Shown here one piece after another: positions 30,980 through 40,408 of a stretch of 64,000 nucleotides of DNA. The notes under the pieces were generated by a model. That model was not told the origin of the DNA, did not search any database, and saw only the letters and a program-made list of their open reading frames with translations. Numbering within the stretch: the stretch's first letter is position 1; every line of letters begins with the position of its first letter. A program made the position numbers and the translations under genes. The DNA is from an uncultured Planctomycetaceae bacterium (GTDB taxonomy: Bacteria; Planctomycetota; Planctomycetia; Planctomycetales; Planctomycetaceae), in contig CALSLT010000019.1 in the NCBI GenBank assembly GCA_943787265.1, forward strand, positions 1-64,000, read 5' to 3'.

Positions 30980-31939
30980 CTACTTCGCTGCGAGGTCGGC
31001 TTCGTTCTGCTTGAGCTTGAAGAATTCGACCTGCCAGTTGCCGAACATTTCGTTCAGGAACTTCACTGCCTGGTGGTACTCTTGCCTGGCTTCATACATC
31101 CCACGCTGCTGGCCAGTGTCCTGGGCGATCAACTTGGCAACCGTCATCAGCGACGGTTCAACGTGCTCTTTCAGGTGCGTCAGCATGTGAGCGGCCAGGT
31201 TACTGGACTCGGCTGCGGCTAGCTGAATCAGTTGCCGATCCGCGAATCGTTCTTCCTCGGTTAGCTTTCGCACTTGAGCCGAGGCTGCGTTTCGCTTGTC
31301 GAGTTCCTCTGTGTTCACAAGCCGGCCGAACGGGTTTGCCATTTCGGCGTTGCCGCCGTCGAGCATTTCCTTAGCCAGTGCAAGCCCACGCTTCGCACGG
31401 TCGAAATCGGGATTCACACTTAACGCCTGCTCGTAGTGCTGTTTGGCTTTGCGATGGTTCACCTGATCCATGTAGATGTTGCCAAGATTAACATGGGCAT
31501 CGAGGTTCTCTGGATCGAGTCGAACGGCTTCCCGATAGGCCGACACTGCCATCGATGTCTGGGCGAGCCCTTTCTGAGCGATGCCCAGGTTGTAATAGGC
31601 TTCCGCGTTTTTGCCGTCTCGTTGAATTCCGTTCCGCAGGGCTTTGATCGCTTCCTGGTACTCCTGCCGCAGGTTGCGGATCGCTCCGAGATTGACCCAG
31701 GCGGTAGAGTCCCTCGGCTTAAGTTGTGTGAGACGAGTGAAGTGCTCGATCGCTCCCGCATGATCCTGCGCGAGGTAGCACGCTGTCGCCAGCGCTTCGT
31801 GCGCGTCGATGTCATCGGGCTCGATTTCCAACGCTTCCTCAAAAAGATCAATCGCTTCGAGCAAGTCTTTCTTCTTGAAAGCCTTGCGAGCCTTCTTGAT
31901 CACAGCATCGAAATCAGCGGACTCCATCAGACTCTCCAT
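30980..31939 (-). CDS. Tetratricopeptide-repeat protein
   Basis: Soluble protein of 319 residues without signal peptide. About five TPR units occupy residues 10-190, each with the A-x3-GxA spacing (for example the AWVNLGAI, AYYNLGIAQKG and AHVNLGNIYMD starts). The remaining about 130 residues are charged and helical and not recognised. It probably acts as a protein-protein adaptor. It converges with thiL, leaving only 29 bp between the stops, and has no obvious operon partner. Confidence 0.85.
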   Translation of the reverse strand: MESLMESADFDAVIKKARKAFKKKDLLEAIDLFEEALEIEPDDIDAHEALATACYLAQDHAGAIEHFTRLTQLKPRDSTAWVNLGAIRNLRQEYQEAIKALRNGIQRDGKNAEAYYNLGIAQKGLAQTSMAVSAYREAVRLDPENLDAHVNLGNIYMDQVNHRKAKQHYEQALSVNPDFDRAKRGLALAKEMLDGGNAEMANPFGRLVNTEELDKRNAASAQVRKLTEEERFADRQLIQLAAAESSNLAAHMLTHLKEHVEPSLMTVAKLIAQDTGQQRGMYEARQEYHQAVKFLNEMFGNWQVEFFKLKQNEADLAAK

Positions 31940-32216
31940 TCAGGAAGCGGGAATGTCACGCAATGGCGAGCTGGTTCGATATCTTTAAAGCCCTGCCCGA
32001 CAGCGAGTGATTATAAGAGGCTCTTAACAATCCAACCAAAGCGAATTTGCCCAACTCGGCATATTCGAGCGAGGCTACCGACAGTTTGTTCGCAGCCAGA
32101 AGCACGCAAACGTTCGAAGAGTCCCGGATCGTCCGGCGGTTGCCATCGAGCGATTGCGGAATCATGATTCGACTACCACACGGACACACTTTCAAACTCA
32201 CGAATAAGGCACCGTC

Positions 32217-33497
32217 ATGCTGCAATCATTCAGTCGCTCGATCATCGGCGGAGCCATCTGCCTTTCCTGCATTTCGGGATTCATTGCCGATGTTGTCGCT
32301 GGAGACTGGCCGGCATTTCGAGGTCCGGCAGGACTCGGCGTAACCAGCGACACTGGTTTTCCGACATCCTGGTCAGAGGACGAAAACGTTCGATGGAAGA
32401 TCGCATTACCGAATCGCGGCAACGAAAGCCCGATCGTTGCGTCCGGGCTGGTCTTTGTCACTTCGGCAACGGACGACGGCAGTGAACGGCGACTGCACTG
32501 TTTTGATCGTGAAGACGGTTCGGAAAAGTGGACTCGCAAAGTTGAGTTTGAAGCTGGAGAGAAGACTCACCAGACGAATCCGTTTGGAGCAGCGACTCCA
32601 GCGGTAAGCGGTAACAAAATCGTCGTCTGGCACGGTTCGGCTGGACTGTTCTGCTACGACCTGGGTGGAAAGCCGCTTTGGTCAGCTCAGCCAGGAGCGG
32701 TGACACACATCTGGGGTTACGGTTCGTCGCCCGTCGTTCACGATGGGAAAGTCATTCTGAATTTCGGTCCGGGAGTGGCGCAGGCAATCGTTGCTTATGA
32801 CTTCGAAACTGGCGACGAAGTCTGGAAGCACAAAGAATCCGGTGGCACCGACGATCGAGGCGGGCGCATGGCCGGTTCGTGGAGCACGCCCGTCATCGCT
32901 GACGTTGGAGGCAATAGCCAAATTGTTTGCAGCATGCCCGCGCGAGTCGTCGCGTTGAATCCCAAAGATGGATCGATCATCTGGTCGTGCGACGGGCTGA
33001 TTGGAAAGAACGGCAACCTTGTTTACACGTCGCCGTTGATCAGCAAAGGCATCGGAGTTGCGATGGGCGGTTACACTGGGCCTGCCTTGGGATTCCGCCT
33101 GGATGGCAAAGGCGACGTCACGGAATCTCATCGCCTCTGGCACGACGATTCCAAACAGCCGCAACGTATCAGCTCGGGAGTCATCGTCGGCGATCACATT
33201 TTCATGGCGAACGCCGGGCCTGGAACTTTGCAGTGCCTCGACCTGAAAACGGGCAAGGAAATCTGGAAGGACCGCGGACCCGGATCCAACAGTTGGGGGC
33301 AAATGTGCTTTGCCGACGGACGGCTCTACGTGACCAACCAAAAGAGTCAGACCGTCGTGCTCTCACCCAACGTGAAGATGTACGAGCAGATCGCCGTCAA
33401 CTCTCTCGACGGATCAAGCAACTCGACACCGGCTTTTTCCGATGGCGAAATCTTCCTCCGAACTTCGAAGTCGCTGTACTGCGTCTCGGCAAAATAG
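32217..33497 (+). CDS. Exported PQQ-like beta-propeller protein
   Basis: Protein of 426 residues with a signal peptide (1-28) followed by DWPAFRGPAGLG, the standard opening of planctomycete PQQ-like (BamB-like) propellers. Repeated blades carry the DLxTGxxxW-type ends (DREDGSEKW, DFETGDEVWKHK, DLKTGKEIWKD). It may bind a ligand or partner in the periplasm. PQQ binding itself is not demonstrated, since the key dehydrogenase residues cannot be identified. It converges with glgB, with 22 bp between the stops. Confidence 0.85.
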   Translation: MLQSFSRSIIGGAICLSCISGFIADVVAGDWPAFRGPAGLGVTSDTGFPTSWSEDENVRWKIALPNRGNESPIVASGLVFVTSATDDGSERRLHCFDREDGSEKWTRKVEFEAGEKTHQTNPFGAATPAVSGNKIVVWHGSAGLFCYDLGGKPLWSAQPGAVTHIWGYGSSPVVHDGKVILNFGPGVAQAIVAYDFETGDEVWKHKESGGTDDRGGRMAGSWSTPVIADVGGNSQIVCSMPARVVALNPKDGSIIWSCDGLIGKNGNLVYTSPLISKGIGVAMGGYTGPALGFRLDGKGDVTESHRLWHDDSKQPQRISSGVIVGDHIFMANAGPGTLQCLDLKTGKEIWKDRGPGSNSWGQMCFADGRLYVTNQKSQTVVLSPNVKMYEQIAVNSLDGSSNSTPAFSDGEIFLRTSKSLYCVSAK

Positions 33498-33519
33498 TGA
33501 GCCGCGACTTTCGAAAGTA

Positions 33520-35367
33520 TCAGTCGATCGTCACCAGTCGAAAGACCACCATCGCCAGCGGCGGCAGCGTGATGGATAGCGAGTTTTCAAAGCCGTGAGA
33601 CTCAATTGGTTCGCTGTACTTGCCGCCTTCGTTGCCAACGTTGCTGCCGCCGTAAATGTCAGCGTCGGTGTTGAAGGCTTCGCGATAGTAGCCAGCGTTC
33701 GGTACTCCGAGTCGGAAGTCTTCGCGAACGACCGGAGTGAAGTTCAGCGCGACGACAAAGAAGTCGTCGTGATCGCTCGAACGGCGAATGAACGAGTACG
33801 TGCTTCGCTCCGCATCGTCGCAGTCGATCCACTGGAACCCTTCCTGAGAAGTATCGAACTGGTGCATCGCCGGGTTTGAGCAGTAAAGGCAGTTCAGATC
33901 CTTCACCAGTCGGCTGATCCCCGCGTGAGTTGAGACTTCGAGTAGTGACCAGTCGAGTTCCGCGTCGTGGTTCCACTCGTTCCACTGGCCGATTTCGCCG
34001 CCCATGAACTGCAGCTTCTTGCCCGGCATTGTGAACTGATAGCTGTAGAGCAATCGCAGGTTTGCAAATTGCTGCCACTCGTCGCCAGGCATTCGAGCCA
34101 GCAGTGACTTTTTGCCATGCACGACTTCGTCGTGCGAGAGCGGCAGTACGAAGTTCTCTGAAAAGGCATACATCATGCGAAACGAAAGGTCGTTCTGATG
34201 GTGAGTTCGGCGGATGGCTTCGCGAGCTGTGTACTTCAGCGTGTCGTGCATCCAGCCCATGTCCCACTTCATCGTGAATCCGAGGCCCCCGTCATAAAGC
34301 GGTCGGGAAACTTTGGGCCAGGATGTGGACTCTTCGGCAATCGTCACCGCTCCTGGGAATTCTCCATGAATGACTTCGTTGAATTCTTTGATAAAGCTGA
34401 TGGCGTCTGTGTTCTCGCGGCCGCCATGCTCGTTCGGCACCCACTGGCCAGAGTCTCGTGAGTAGTCCAGGTAAAGCATCGATGCGACGGCATCCACGCG
34501 CAAGCCATCGACGTGGTAAAGGTCGCACCAGAAGCGGGCGCTCGACAGCAGGAACTCGCGGACTTCCTGCCGGCCATAGTTGAAGATGTACGTGTTCCAG
34601 TCGGGGTGATAGCCCTTGCGGTGATCTTCGTGCTCGTATAGACCGGTTCCGTCGAAGCGCCCCAGTCCGTGAGCATCGGTCGGAAAGTGAGCGGGCACCC
34701 AGTCGACCAGCACTCCAATCCCAGCCTGGTGGCACCGGTCGACGAACAGCATGAATTCGTGCGGCGTTCCGAATCGACTGGTCGGGGCAAAGTAGCCGGT
34801 GACCTGGTAACCCCATGAGCCGTCAAACGGATGCTCCGATACCGGCATCAGTTGAAGATGCGAGTAGCCCAATTCGTGGCAGTAAGCGATGAGCTGTTCG
34901 GCGAGTTCTTCCCACGTGAAGTAGTCGCGGCCGTCTTTGGGGCGTCGCCACGAGCCCAGATGAACCTCGTAGATCGACATCGGCCTTTCGAGCCAGTTGG
35001 CGTTCTGACGAAAAGTCATCCACTCGTCATCGGCCCAGGCGTAGTCGCTCAGGTCGCAGACGATCGAAGCCGTCGCTGGTCGGTACTCAGACTGGAACGC
35101 GTACGGGTCCGCTTTCTGGATCGTGTTTCCGAAAACGTCGACAAGCGAGTATTTGTACTTCTCGCCGGGAGGGATATTCGGCACGAAGCCGGACCAGACT
35201 CCGCTGTCGCTCGGCGTCAGCGAGTTGCGATCGTGCAGCCAGTCGTTCGAATCGCAGACGAGCGATACTTCGCGAGCGTTCGGTGCCCAAACGGAAAAGT
35301 GTGTTCCGGCAACGCCGTCCTGCTGGGTGATCTGGGCACCCAATTTCTTGTACTGCGTACTGCTCAT
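33520..35367 (-). CDS. glgB: 1,4-alpha-glucan branching enzyme
   Basis: GH13 enzyme of 615 residues that makes alpha-1,6 branches in glycogen in the cytoplasm. A carbohydrate-binding module 48-type N-terminal domain (about 15-105, FSVWAPNAREVSLV) precedes the catalytic barrel. Predicted catalytic residues are Asp292 (HVDGLRVDAVA), Glu345 (TIAEEST) and Asp413 (LPLSHDEVVHGK). The family block LMPVSEHPFDGSWGYQVTGY is complete. The extra N1 domain of the longer E. coli form is missing, as in short GlgB types. No other glycogen genes are adjacent. Confidence 0.95.
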   Translation of the reverse strand: MSSTQYKKLGAQITQQDGVAGTHFSVWAPNAREVSLVCDSNDWLHDRNSLTPSDSGVWSGFVPNIPPGEKYKYSLVDVFGNTIQKADPYAFQSEYRPATASIVCDLSDYAWADDEWMTFRQNANWLERPMSIYEVHLGSWRRPKDGRDYFTWEELAEQLIAYCHELGYSHLQLMPVSEHPFDGSWGYQVTGYFAPTSRFGTPHEFMLFVDRCHQAGIGVLVDWVPAHFPTDAHGLGRFDGTGLYEHEDHRKGYHPDWNTYIFNYGRQEVREFLLSSARFWCDLYHVDGLRVDAVASMLYLDYSRDSGQWVPNEHGGRENTDAISFIKEFNEVIHGEFPGAVTIAEESTSWPKVSRPLYDGGLGFTMKWDMGWMHDTLKYTAREAIRRTHHQNDLSFRMMYAFSENFVLPLSHDEVVHGKKSLLARMPGDEWQQFANLRLLYSYQFTMPGKKLQFMGGEIGQWNEWNHDAELDWSLLEVSTHAGISRLVKDLNCLYCSNPAMHQFDTSQEGFQWIDCDDAERSTYSFIRRSSDHDDFFVVALNFTPVVREDFRLGVPNAGYYREAFNTDADIYGGSNVGNEGGKYSEPIESHGFENSLSITLPPLAMVVFRLVTID

Positions 35368-35745
35368 GACTTTGCCCTCGATCCTTACCGCTGTGAAACA
35401 GGCACCGCGAGGCTCGGCGAACGTTCACAGCGTGGCTTCAGGATACCCGAGCAAGTGATTGCCTCAACCTTGCTCCAACGGCAACGGCCAATTGCCGCAG
35501 CGTCAGCCCGTTTGCCAGTAGGCCTCCGCAAGCAACGTTGCGTCTGCCGGTTGATCGGAATTCAACGGCGACGCGCCCGCGATTCTGGTCGGGGAGGTAA
35601 ATGATTCAAGTTCGTATCACGTGACAGGTGGTTCTGAAAAGTACAATTCGACAAAACCAGGGGTTCCTGTGAGGAGCCTGCACCTTCGTTGAAACGGATG
35701 GTGCATCCCACAACGGTTGACGGCGGCGTGAGGGACAGTCTGTTT
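35368..35745. other. Intergenic region, glgB / peptidase
   Basis: This gap of about 380 bp lies between two divergent genes and should carry both promoters. A perfect 10-bp palindrome GCAACGTTGC lies at 35532-35541. I see no RNA gene or confident promoter. Confidence 0.45.
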
Positions 35746-36765
35746 ATGTTGACGCGAGCGATTCTTCTGGTCATCGGGCCGGGCTTTCTGATTGCAGGGT
35801 GCTACTTCCTGACAGTCGGCAGGCCTTCGCAGAAGGTACAGGCTGCGCCGACGAGCAGCTCTCGGCCGCGAGACTTCGATGTCGAGGAGCTACACGCCGG
35901 TGTTGAAGAAGGACTCGTTCCAGCAACCTCAGAAACAGCCGGTCGCGAGCACCGAAGTCTGACCGTCGCGTGCGACGAACGAGCCAGACAGCTTGGTCAG
36001 GAACTTAACGATCAAGACCGCATCATCGTCCGACCGCCGTTTGTCATCGGCGGCGATCTCTCGGAAGCGGAAATGGACCGCTACTATGCAGAGACCATTC
36101 TGCCGACGAAGCGTGCGCTCGACCTGGCATACTTTGATCAGTCGCCGGACAAACCATTGACATTGCTGCTCTACTCGAACGAGCGGTCCTACCGTGACGT
36201 TGCCTGGAAACTCGACCGAAGAAACACGGCAAACTACTACGGATACTACATCCGTACCGAGCGTCGCATCGTCGTCAACATTGGAACCGGGGACGGCACG
36301 CTTGCTCACGAGCTGACGCACGCGCTGGGGCATGTCGATTTTCCAAACATGCCTGAATGGTTCGACGAAGGCCTGGCGTCGCTCTACGAAGAAGCGGACT
36401 TTTCCGACGACGGCCTGCAACTCAACGGGCTTTCCAACTGGCGATTGAACCACCTGCTCAGCGCGATGCAGAATCGTCGTCTCGGAAATCTCGAATCACT
36501 GGTTTCGTCGCGGGACATCCGTGAAGAGCAACAGGCCGTCGAGTATGCCCACGCCAGATACTTCTGTCTCTATCTTCAGGAGCGAGGTCTACTGCCCTTC
36601 TTTTATCGCAAGTTCAGAGACCGCGCCGCCAGCGACCCGAGCGGCCTGAGAACGCTCTGCGAAATGCTCGGCACGGAAAACCTGGACCCGGTCGACCGAA
36701 ACTTCCGGCAATGGGTGATTGCTCTTTATGAGCAGGTTCGAAAACCCGCGTCCCAGGTTCGGTGA
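35746..36765 (+). CDS. Membrane-anchored gluzincin-like metallopeptidase (peptidase MA-type)
   Basis: Protein of 339 residues counted from ATG 35746, with an N-terminal hydrophobic helix (about 2-24) acting as membrane anchor or lipoprotein-like signal (AGCYF). The zinc site is HELTH (His188, Glu189, His192) followed by FDEGLASLYE, where a downstream Glu could be the third ligand. This resembles the peptidase_MA/DUF1570 type. The frame is open back to a TTG at 35689, but the GAGGGA ahead of 35746 favours the ATG. The substrate is unknown; the active site probably faces the periplasm. Confidence 0.78.
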   Translation: MLTRAILLVIGPGFLIAGCYFLTVGRPSQKVQAAPTSSSRPRDFDVEELHAGVEEGLVPATSETAGREHRSLTVACDERARQLGQELNDQDRIIVRPPFVIGGDLSEAEMDRYYAETILPTKRALDLAYFDQSPDKPLTLLLYSNERSYRDVAWKLDRRNTANYYGYYIRTERRIVVNIGTGDGTLAHELTHALGHVDFPNMPEWFDEGLASLYEEADFSDDGLQLNGLSNWRLNHLLSAMQNRRLGNLESLVSSRDIREEQQAVEYAHARYFCLYLQERGLLPFFYRKFRDRAASDPSGLRTLCEMLGTENLDPVDRNFRQWVIALYEQVRKPASQVR

Positions 36766-36875
36766 AGCATTGCCTGAGTAGGTTATGACAAGCGCCGCGC
36801 CGGCATAACTTCGGCAGCTCATTGTACGGGTTCAAACTCAGCATGTCGTTCTTTTCATCGATAGCTGAGGATGAG

Positions 36876-36919
36876 ACATCTTGTGCCTTCGGCACACAGC
36901 CATTCTGGCTGTGCCACCC
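36876..36919. repeat. Palindromic element, right-half copy C
   Basis: This stretch (ACATCTTGTGCC to GTGCCACCC) resembles the right end of copy A (6427-6471). It contains two small hairpins (TGTGCC-ttc-GGCACA and CAGCC-attct-GGCTG). It lies at the 3' side of the following - strand gene and looks like a partial member of the same family. Confidence 0.6.
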
Positions 36920-36934
36920 AACGTACGCAGGCGG

Positions 36935-38311
36935 TCATCGGCCGAGCAGATGACGAAGTGCCGGCTCCAGCTCTGGAAATGCGAATTCGTAGCCTGATTC
37001 CTGCAGCCGGTTCGGGACGGTTTTCGTGCTGCCGAGCAGGAGTTCTTTGCCCATCTCTCCGAAAGCCAGTTTTACGACGAAGGCTGGCATTGGGATGATC
37101 GTCGGTCGTTTCAGAACTCGACCAAGCGTTTTGGTGAATTCGCGATTGTCGACCGTGCCAGGCGAAGTTGCGTTTACCGGGCCGGACAAAGATTCGGTCT
37201 GAATCGCGTGAAGGATGATCCGCGGAAGATCGTCCAGGCAAACCCAGCTCATCCATTGCTTGCCGTCGCCGACGACTCCGCCTCCTCCCATTTTGAATGG
37301 CAAAAGCATTTTATTAAGAGCGCCGCCTTGCGGGCTCAGTACGACTCCAATCCGCAGATTAACGACGCGGATTCCGGCATCGCGAGCGGCGGCCGTTGAC
37401 TCTTCCCATTCCCGGCAGGTTTCGCTGAGGAAGGATGGGCCGGGTTCGCTTTCTTCGGTCATGAGATCTTGGCCGCGGTCACCGTAAAAGCCGATCGCCG
37501 ATGCGCAGACGAAAACTTTCGGTGGGTTCGCGAGGCCTGCCAGTGTTTTGGCCAACAGAGTGGTGCTGTTGACTCGGCTGTCGCGGATCAGTCGCTTCAT
37601 CCCGTCAGTCCAGTGTCCGTGAGCAATGTTATGCCCACCGAGATGGACGACAGCGTCCGTCCCTTCCAATGCCGCCGCGTCGATGGTTCCCTTTGCGGGA
37701 TCCCAGACGACGTTCGTCGTTCCGTCGTTGAGAGACGGTCCGCTTCGGTAAAGCCGAGCAACGTCGTGTCCGCCGGTCGTTAGAAACGAAACCAGCGACG
37801 AGCCGACCATTCCTGTTGAACCTCCAATGGCAATTTTCATAGCTGGTTCCTCTGAGAAAGCTGCGTGAAATTTCAGATCGGCGATTGTCAACGAATGCCT
37901 GTACTGAAAGGTCCGTTCGAGCTGCCTGCGAATTAACCGACCACCGAAAAATTGTCCAGGAAACCCGAACGGCGGTTGATAGTCGATCCGGTCTGTCAGA
38001 ATACATCGATCAGCCGAGACGGGCTTCACTAAGTGAGAATGGTCCCATTTCGAAAACGGCCCGCTCACTTGCAGATCCTGAAATTGTCGACCGGCAATGA
38101 TGTCGTGATGCTCGGCAATCCATTTTTTCGAAAATGGCCCGAGCTTCATCTTGATGACAGCTCGCGAGCCTTCCGCGACACCATCCGAAGATATCAGTTC
38201 GATGGACTCCCACGGGGGAGCCAGTCGATGAAACGCGCCGGGGCGGCAATGCCACGCGAAAGCTTCATTCGCCGAGACGGGTAGCTCAGAGGATTTTTCG
38301 AAGATTGGCAT
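36935..38311 (-). CDS. SRPBCC domain fused to TIGR01777-type NAD-dependent epimerase
   Basis: Two-domain protein of 458 residues. Residues about 1-150 form an SRPBCC (START-like) ligand-binding domain. Residues about 158-458 are a short-chain dehydrogenase/epimerase of the YfcH/TIGR01777 group, starting with MKIAIGGSTGMVGSSLV (Rossmann nucleotide-binding GxxGxxG) and containing FVCASAIGFYGDRG with the family Tyr. The start is ATG 38311, 5 nt after GGAGG, not the GTG at 38317. It follows manC by 66 bp on the same strand and may be co-transcribed. The substrate is unknown. Confidence 0.87.
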   Translation of the reverse strand: MPIFEKSSELPVSANEAFAWHCRPGAFHRLAPPWESIELISSDGVAEGSRAVIKMKLGPFSKKWIAEHHDIIAGRQFQDLQVSGPFSKWDHSHLVKPVSADRCILTDRIDYQPPFGFPGQFFGGRLIRRQLERTFQYRHSLTIADLKFHAAFSEEPAMKIAIGGSTGMVGSSLVSFLTTGGHDVARLYRSGPSLNDGTTNVVWDPAKGTIDAAALEGTDAVVHLGGHNIAHGHWTDGMKRLIRDSRVNSTTLLAKTLAGLANPPKVFVCASAIGFYGDRGQDLMTEESEPGPSFLSETCREWEESTAAARDAGIRVVNLRIGVVLSPQGGALNKMLLPFKMGGGGVVGDGKQWMSWVCLDDLPRIILHAIQTESLSGPVNATSPGTVDNREFTKTLGRVLKRPTIIPMPAFVVKLAFGEMGKELLLGSTKTVPNRLQESGYEFAFPELEPALRHLLGR

Positions 38312-38377
38312 GAGCACCTCCGTCGTAGGTCAGCTTGCGACGTCGGCATCGTCTGAAGAGTGCAGTCAAAAACCGGA

Positions 38378-39451
38378 TTACAGGAATGCTTCCAGCCCGT
38401 CGTCTTCCAGCGCCGCCAGAAGCTCTTTGATCTGAGCCTCGTCGTCCAGCTTCGCCACAAGTGTAGACCGCTCGGTGTGAACGACCACGCAATTTTCCAG
38501 CCCGATGGTTGTCACAAGGTGGTCGCCGGATGAAAAAATCGTCGAGTTCTTAGTGGCGATGCCGACGTGCTGGCCGAGTACCGTGTTGCCGTTTTCGTCC
38601 TGCTCATGCACTCGTGGCAGTGCCGACCAGCTTCCGACATCGTCCCAGGTGAATGGAGCTTCGAGAACGCAGACATTCTGCGAGTGCTCCAGCACGGCGT
38701 AATCGATCGAGATCGACGGCATGTTCGAGAATTCTCGTTCGAGCGAACTGGCCCACTCATCTGTGTCGGCGTGATCTCTGAAACGATCGAGAACTTCGGT
38801 TACACCGGGGCAGTGCTTCTGCAGAGCGTCCAGGATCGTATCGGCTCGCCAGACGAAGATGCCGCTGTTCCAAAGGAAGTTTCCGGCACCCAGAAACTGC
38901 TGAGCGGTTTCCAGATCGGGCTTCTCGCGAAAGCGTGCGACGTTGAATACCCGATCTGAATCGGTCAACTCGTCGCCCTGCTCGATGTACCCGTAACCTG
39001 TCGCCGGGCGAGTCGGAACGATGCCAAACAGACACAACCGGGAAGGGTCTTTTTCGACGGTATCCGTCGCCCGTTCAACGGCGGCGACGAAGGCTTCGTT
39101 GGGAGTAATCACGTGGTCGGCTGGTGTCACGAGCATGATGGCGTCCGGATCGTCGGCCAGTAGTCGCGCCGCCGCGATGGCAATGCAAGGCGCTGTGTTG
39201 CGGCCGCAAGGTTCGATCAGAATGTGATCGGCGGCGAGCTCCGGCAATTGACGCCCGGTTTCGACCGCGTGGACAGCGTTGGTGACAATCCACGTCGAAT
39301 CGGCCGACGAGAGCTCGGCACAGCGGCGTACCGCCTGTTGAATCAGTGACTGATCGCCAAACAGCGTGAGAAACTGTTTGGGTAATTCTCTACGACTTAC
39401 CGGCCAGAATCGTGTTCCGCTACCACCCGCCATCACCACCGTATGAAGCAT
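38378..39451 (-). CDS. manC: Mannose-1-phosphate guanylyltransferase
   Basis: Nucleotidyltransferase of 357 residues making GDP-mannose from mannose-1-phosphate and GTP for surface polysaccharides. The pyrophosphorylase signature GGSGTRFWPVSR (9-20) and LPKQF (23-27) are intact, as are the metal-site PADHVI and the sugar-binding FREKPD and GNFLWNSGIFVW blocks. The enzyme lacks the C-terminal isomerase domain of bifunctional ManC/AlgA, so it is the short monofunctional type. It precedes the epimerase fusion in the same direction. Confidence 0.93.
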   Translation of the reverse strand: MLHTVVMAGGSGTRFWPVSRRELPKQFLTLFGDQSLIQQAVRRCAELSSADSTWIVTNAVHAVETGRQLPELAADHILIEPCGRNTAPCIAIAAARLLADDPDAIMLVTPADHVITPNEAFVAAVERATDTVEKDPSRLCLFGIVPTRPATGYGYIEQGDELTDSDRVFNVARFREKPDLETAQQFLGAGNFLWNSGIFVWRADTILDALQKHCPGVTEVLDRFRDHADTDEWASSLEREFSNMPSISIDYAVLEHSQNVCVLEAPFTWDDVGSWSALPRVHEQDENGNTVLGQHVGIATKNSTIFSSGDHLVTTIGLENCVVVHTERSTLVAKLDDEAQIKELLAALEDDGLEAFL

Positions 39452-39775
39452 CTCGGAGTCCCTTCCGTAGGCATTCGATATCCCGCTTTTTGCGGAGTGT
39501 AGAGCAGTCGCCAGAACGCGAGAATATCTTCTCTGAAGCCATTTCTATGGCTGCGTAGACGCAGCCGGTTGCAGGTTCTGCAAAGCCACAAATTCGCACA
39601 GGTCAGCGTGGCTAATTGATGACGCGACCCATCGATCCATGTGAATCGGTGTCTATCTGTAGCTTAGATTTTCTCGAGCGAGTCCGACTTCTCAGTCGTC
39701 CGCTGTTTCTCTGCGCGGCTGGCAAAGTTTATGCTTCGCCCACTTGGCTCCAATCTGATTTTCATAGTCCTCAAA
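39452..39775. other. Divergent intergenic region with small hairpin
   Basis: This gap of about 320 bp separates manC (-) from pqiA-like (+). It holds a hairpin GGCTGCGT-ag-ACGCAGCC (39549-39566). Short reading frames here look like noise. No RNA gene was recognised. Confidence 0.45.
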
Positions 39776-40408
39776 ATGTCTCATCTCAAAGCCTGCCACT
39801 GCTGCGGCATGATTCATGCCATTCCGGAACTCGCGTCCGGAAGCGTGGCGGCGTGTACGCGCTGTGAATCTGTCATCGTGCGGCCTGGTTCGAGCGACAA
39901 AGCCGCCGCCCGTACTGCCGCGGCGGCATTGGCGGCGTTCTTTCTGTTCTGGCCAGCGATCCTGCTGCCGATACTTCAGGTTGAGAAACTCGGACACCGA
40001 TCAGCATCGAGTGTGCTTACTGGAATCCTTGAACTGTTTTCTCACGGAAGCTGGTTTGTCGGTGGGATCGTTTTTGTGTTTTCGATCGCGTTTCCACTGA
40101 CCAAGATCGTAATGCTGCTTGAATTGAGTCTGCTGCGACTGTCGCATCGCCGATTTCGATCGCTGACCTATCGGATCATGGAACACGCTGGGAAGTGGAG
40201 CATGATGGATGTCATGCTGCTGGCGTTTCTGGTCATGTTGGTAAAGCTTGGAAGTCTCGTCGAGTTTCAATTCGGCTCGGCAGTTATCGCCTTCGTGTTG
40301 TGTGTGTCGTTGAGCATGGTCGCGTCGATGAGCTTCGATCCGCACGCCATCTGGGAAGACGATGACCAGTTCGACACCGGCCAGACAGAAGAAGCGGAGC
40401 CGTCATGA
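39776..40408 (+). CDS. Paraquat-inducible protein A-like membrane protein
   Basis: PqiA-domain protein of 210 residues. A short zinc-ribbon-like head has two CxxC-type pairs (ACHCC and CTRCES), followed by about four membrane helices and the family segment AFPLTKIVMLLELSLL and GKWSMMDVMLLAFLV. PqiA proteins belong to lipid-transport systems that pair with MCE proteins, but no pqiB is adjacent. I choose ATG 39776, which places the CxxC head at the N-terminus; ATG 39731 is possible. The stop overlaps the amidohydrolase start (ATGA). Confidence 0.82.
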   Translation: MSHLKACHCCGMIHAIPELASGSVAACTRCESVIVRPGSSDKAAARTAAAALAAFFLFWPAILLPILQVEKLGHRSASSVLTGILELFSHGSWFVGGIVFVFSIAFPLTKIVMLLELSLLRLSHRRFRSLTYRIMEHAGKWSMMDVMLLAFLVMLVKLGSLVEFQFGSAVIAFVLCVSLSMVASMSFDPHAIWEDDDQFDTGQTEEAEPS

